NCBI GenBank assembly: GCA_021823365.1
Contig: JAKAOD010000230.1
Coordinates: 1-5,718 of the forward strand
DNA from: Actinomycetes bacterium
Lineage (GTDB): Bacteria; Actinomycetota; Acidimicrobiia; Acidimicrobiales; Bog-793
Direction: 5' to 3'
DNA length: 5,718 nt
Of the stretch, positions 5,120 to 5,718 are shown piece by piece. The notes beneath the pieces were generated by a model. It saw only the letters and a list, made by a program, of their open reading frames with translations. It had not been told where the DNA came from and did no database searches. The position numbers and the translations under genes were made by a program. Numbering within the stretch: the first letter of the stretch is position 1; every line of letters starts with the position of its first letter.

Positions 5120-5718
5120 ATGATTGACCTCAGCGGGAAGACCATCTTGCTGACCGGCGCCTCACGAGGCATCGGCGCCGCGACGGCCGAGGTGCTCGGC
5201 CGGGCGGGCGCCAGTCTCGTCGCCCACTACGCGCGCGACCTCGACGGCGCGCAGGCGGCCACAGCGGCGATCCCGGGCGAGCGCAAGTTGCTCGTCGCGG
5301 CAGATTTCGAGTGTCCCGGCGCGGCGAGGGAGCTGTGGCGCGAGGCAGTCGAGTGGCGCGGCGGGATCGACGTCGTCGTTGCCAATGCGGCGATCATGCC
5401 CGAGTCCGCGATCGACGCCGAGGACGAGGAGTGGGACGAGGCGTGGCAGCGCGTGCTGCGGGTCAACGTCATCGAGCCGGCGAGCCTTCTTCGCGAGGCG
5501 GTCCGGCACTTTCGCACCCGCGGCGGCGGGACCATCGTCTCGATGGCGAGCTGGGTGGCCGAGCAGGGCTCGGCCATACCGCAGCTGACTGCGTACGCGG
5601 CGAGCAAGGCAGCGATCCGCGCCCTGACGCAGACCATCGCTCGCGTCCACGCCCGCGACGGCGTCCTCGCCTACGCGATCGCGCCGGGAATCGTGCGGAC
5701 GCGCATGTCGGAGATCTC
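5120..5718 (+). CDS. Short-chain dehydrogenase/reductase (classical SDR, FabG-like, probably NADP-type), C-terminus cut by window edge
   Basis: 199 codons of a second SDR are present and the frame is open at the right edge. About 45-55 residues are expected to be missing. Motifs: L11-TGASRGIG-19 dinucleotide site, with R16 beside the glycines and R39 (HYARD) where the NAD-type partner has Asp, the usual NADP pattern. N89-A-A-91 replaces the common NAG. The tetrad is N116, S144 (SMASW), Y159 and K163 (YAASK), then A188-PG-190 and VRTRM. All catalytic residues are intact, so it should be an active carbonyl/alcohol oxidoreductase. It lies 51 bp behind the first SDR on the same strand, probably in one operon. 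The two proteins differ throughout outside the motifs, so this is not a recent duplication. The substrate is unknown. Confidence 0.92.
   Translation, partial: MIDLSGKTILLTGASRGIGAATAEVLGRAGASLVAHYARDLDGAQAATAAIPGERKLLVAADFECPGAARELWREAVEWRGGIDVVVANAAIMPESAIDAEDEEWDEAWQRVLRVNVIEPASLLREAVRHFRTRGGGTIVSMASWVAEQGSAIPQLTAYAASKAAIRALTQTIARVHARDGVLAYAIAPGIVRTRMSEI

Noticed and set aside
5162..5650. Minus-strand frames opposite the second SDR
   Set aside because: The plus-strand SDR has intact catalytic and cofactor motifs. The antisense products have none.
1..5718. CRISPR array, tRNA, transposase or attachment-site repeats
   Set aside because: No regularly spaced long repeats, tRNA-like cloverleaf, transposase motifs or long terminal repeats were seen on either strand.

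Overview
This is a GC-rich (by eye about 70%) bacterial window with strongly G/C-ending codons and dense gene packing. It fits a soil-type actinobacterium or another high-GC phylum. The taxon cannot be fixed from the sequence. The solute-binding protein lacks a lipobox cysteine, which is less usual for monoderm actinobacteria. I see no rRNA, tRNA, mobile element or CRISPR array.

Layout: (1) Positions 1-2433, minus strand, hold a polar amino-acid-type ABC importer in the order ATPase, permease, family-3 solute-binding protein. The binding protein runs off the left edge without its C-terminus. ATPase and permease overlap by one base (TGATG). (2) Positions 2434-2767 are about 330 bp without a secure gene. 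They contain a hairpin-like dyad after the upstream gene, a good minus-strand promoter (TTGACA, 17 bp, CAATAT), a palindromic operator candidate just downstream of the -10, and a possible 59-codon TTG leader ORF with a strong Shine-Dalgarno sequence. (3) Positions 2768-3784, minus strand, encode a lambda-crystallin/L-gulonate-dehydrogenase-like member of the 3-hydroxyacyl-CoA dehydrogenase superfamily. Its own promoter (TCGACA, 17 bp, TATGTT) is overlapped by inverted and direct repeats sharing the GTTCGC half-site of the importer promoter. (4) Positions 3939-4256, minus strand, encode a small [2Fe-2S] protein of the HcnA/opine-oxidase/sarcosine-oxidase-alpha N-terminal type, whose usual flavoprotein partners are not in the window. 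(5) From 4292, plus strand, two short-chain dehydrogenases lie in tandem. The first is complete and NAD-type. The second looks NADP-type and is cut by the right edge.

Taken together the region reads as a catabolic cassette. An importer brings in an amino-acid-like or amino-acid-derived solute. Several oxidoreductases (a hydroxy-acid/hydroxyacyl dehydrogenase, a 2Fe-2S subunit of a probable flavin dehydrogenase, and two SDRs) then oxidise it. The substrate cannot be read from the sequence. Carnitine- or betaine-like compounds, opines, hydroxyproline-like imino acids and sugar acids are all compatible with these families. The most interesting unexplained signal is regulatory: matching GTTCGC dyads sit on both minus-strand promoters, suggesting one shared local regulator that is not encoded in this window.
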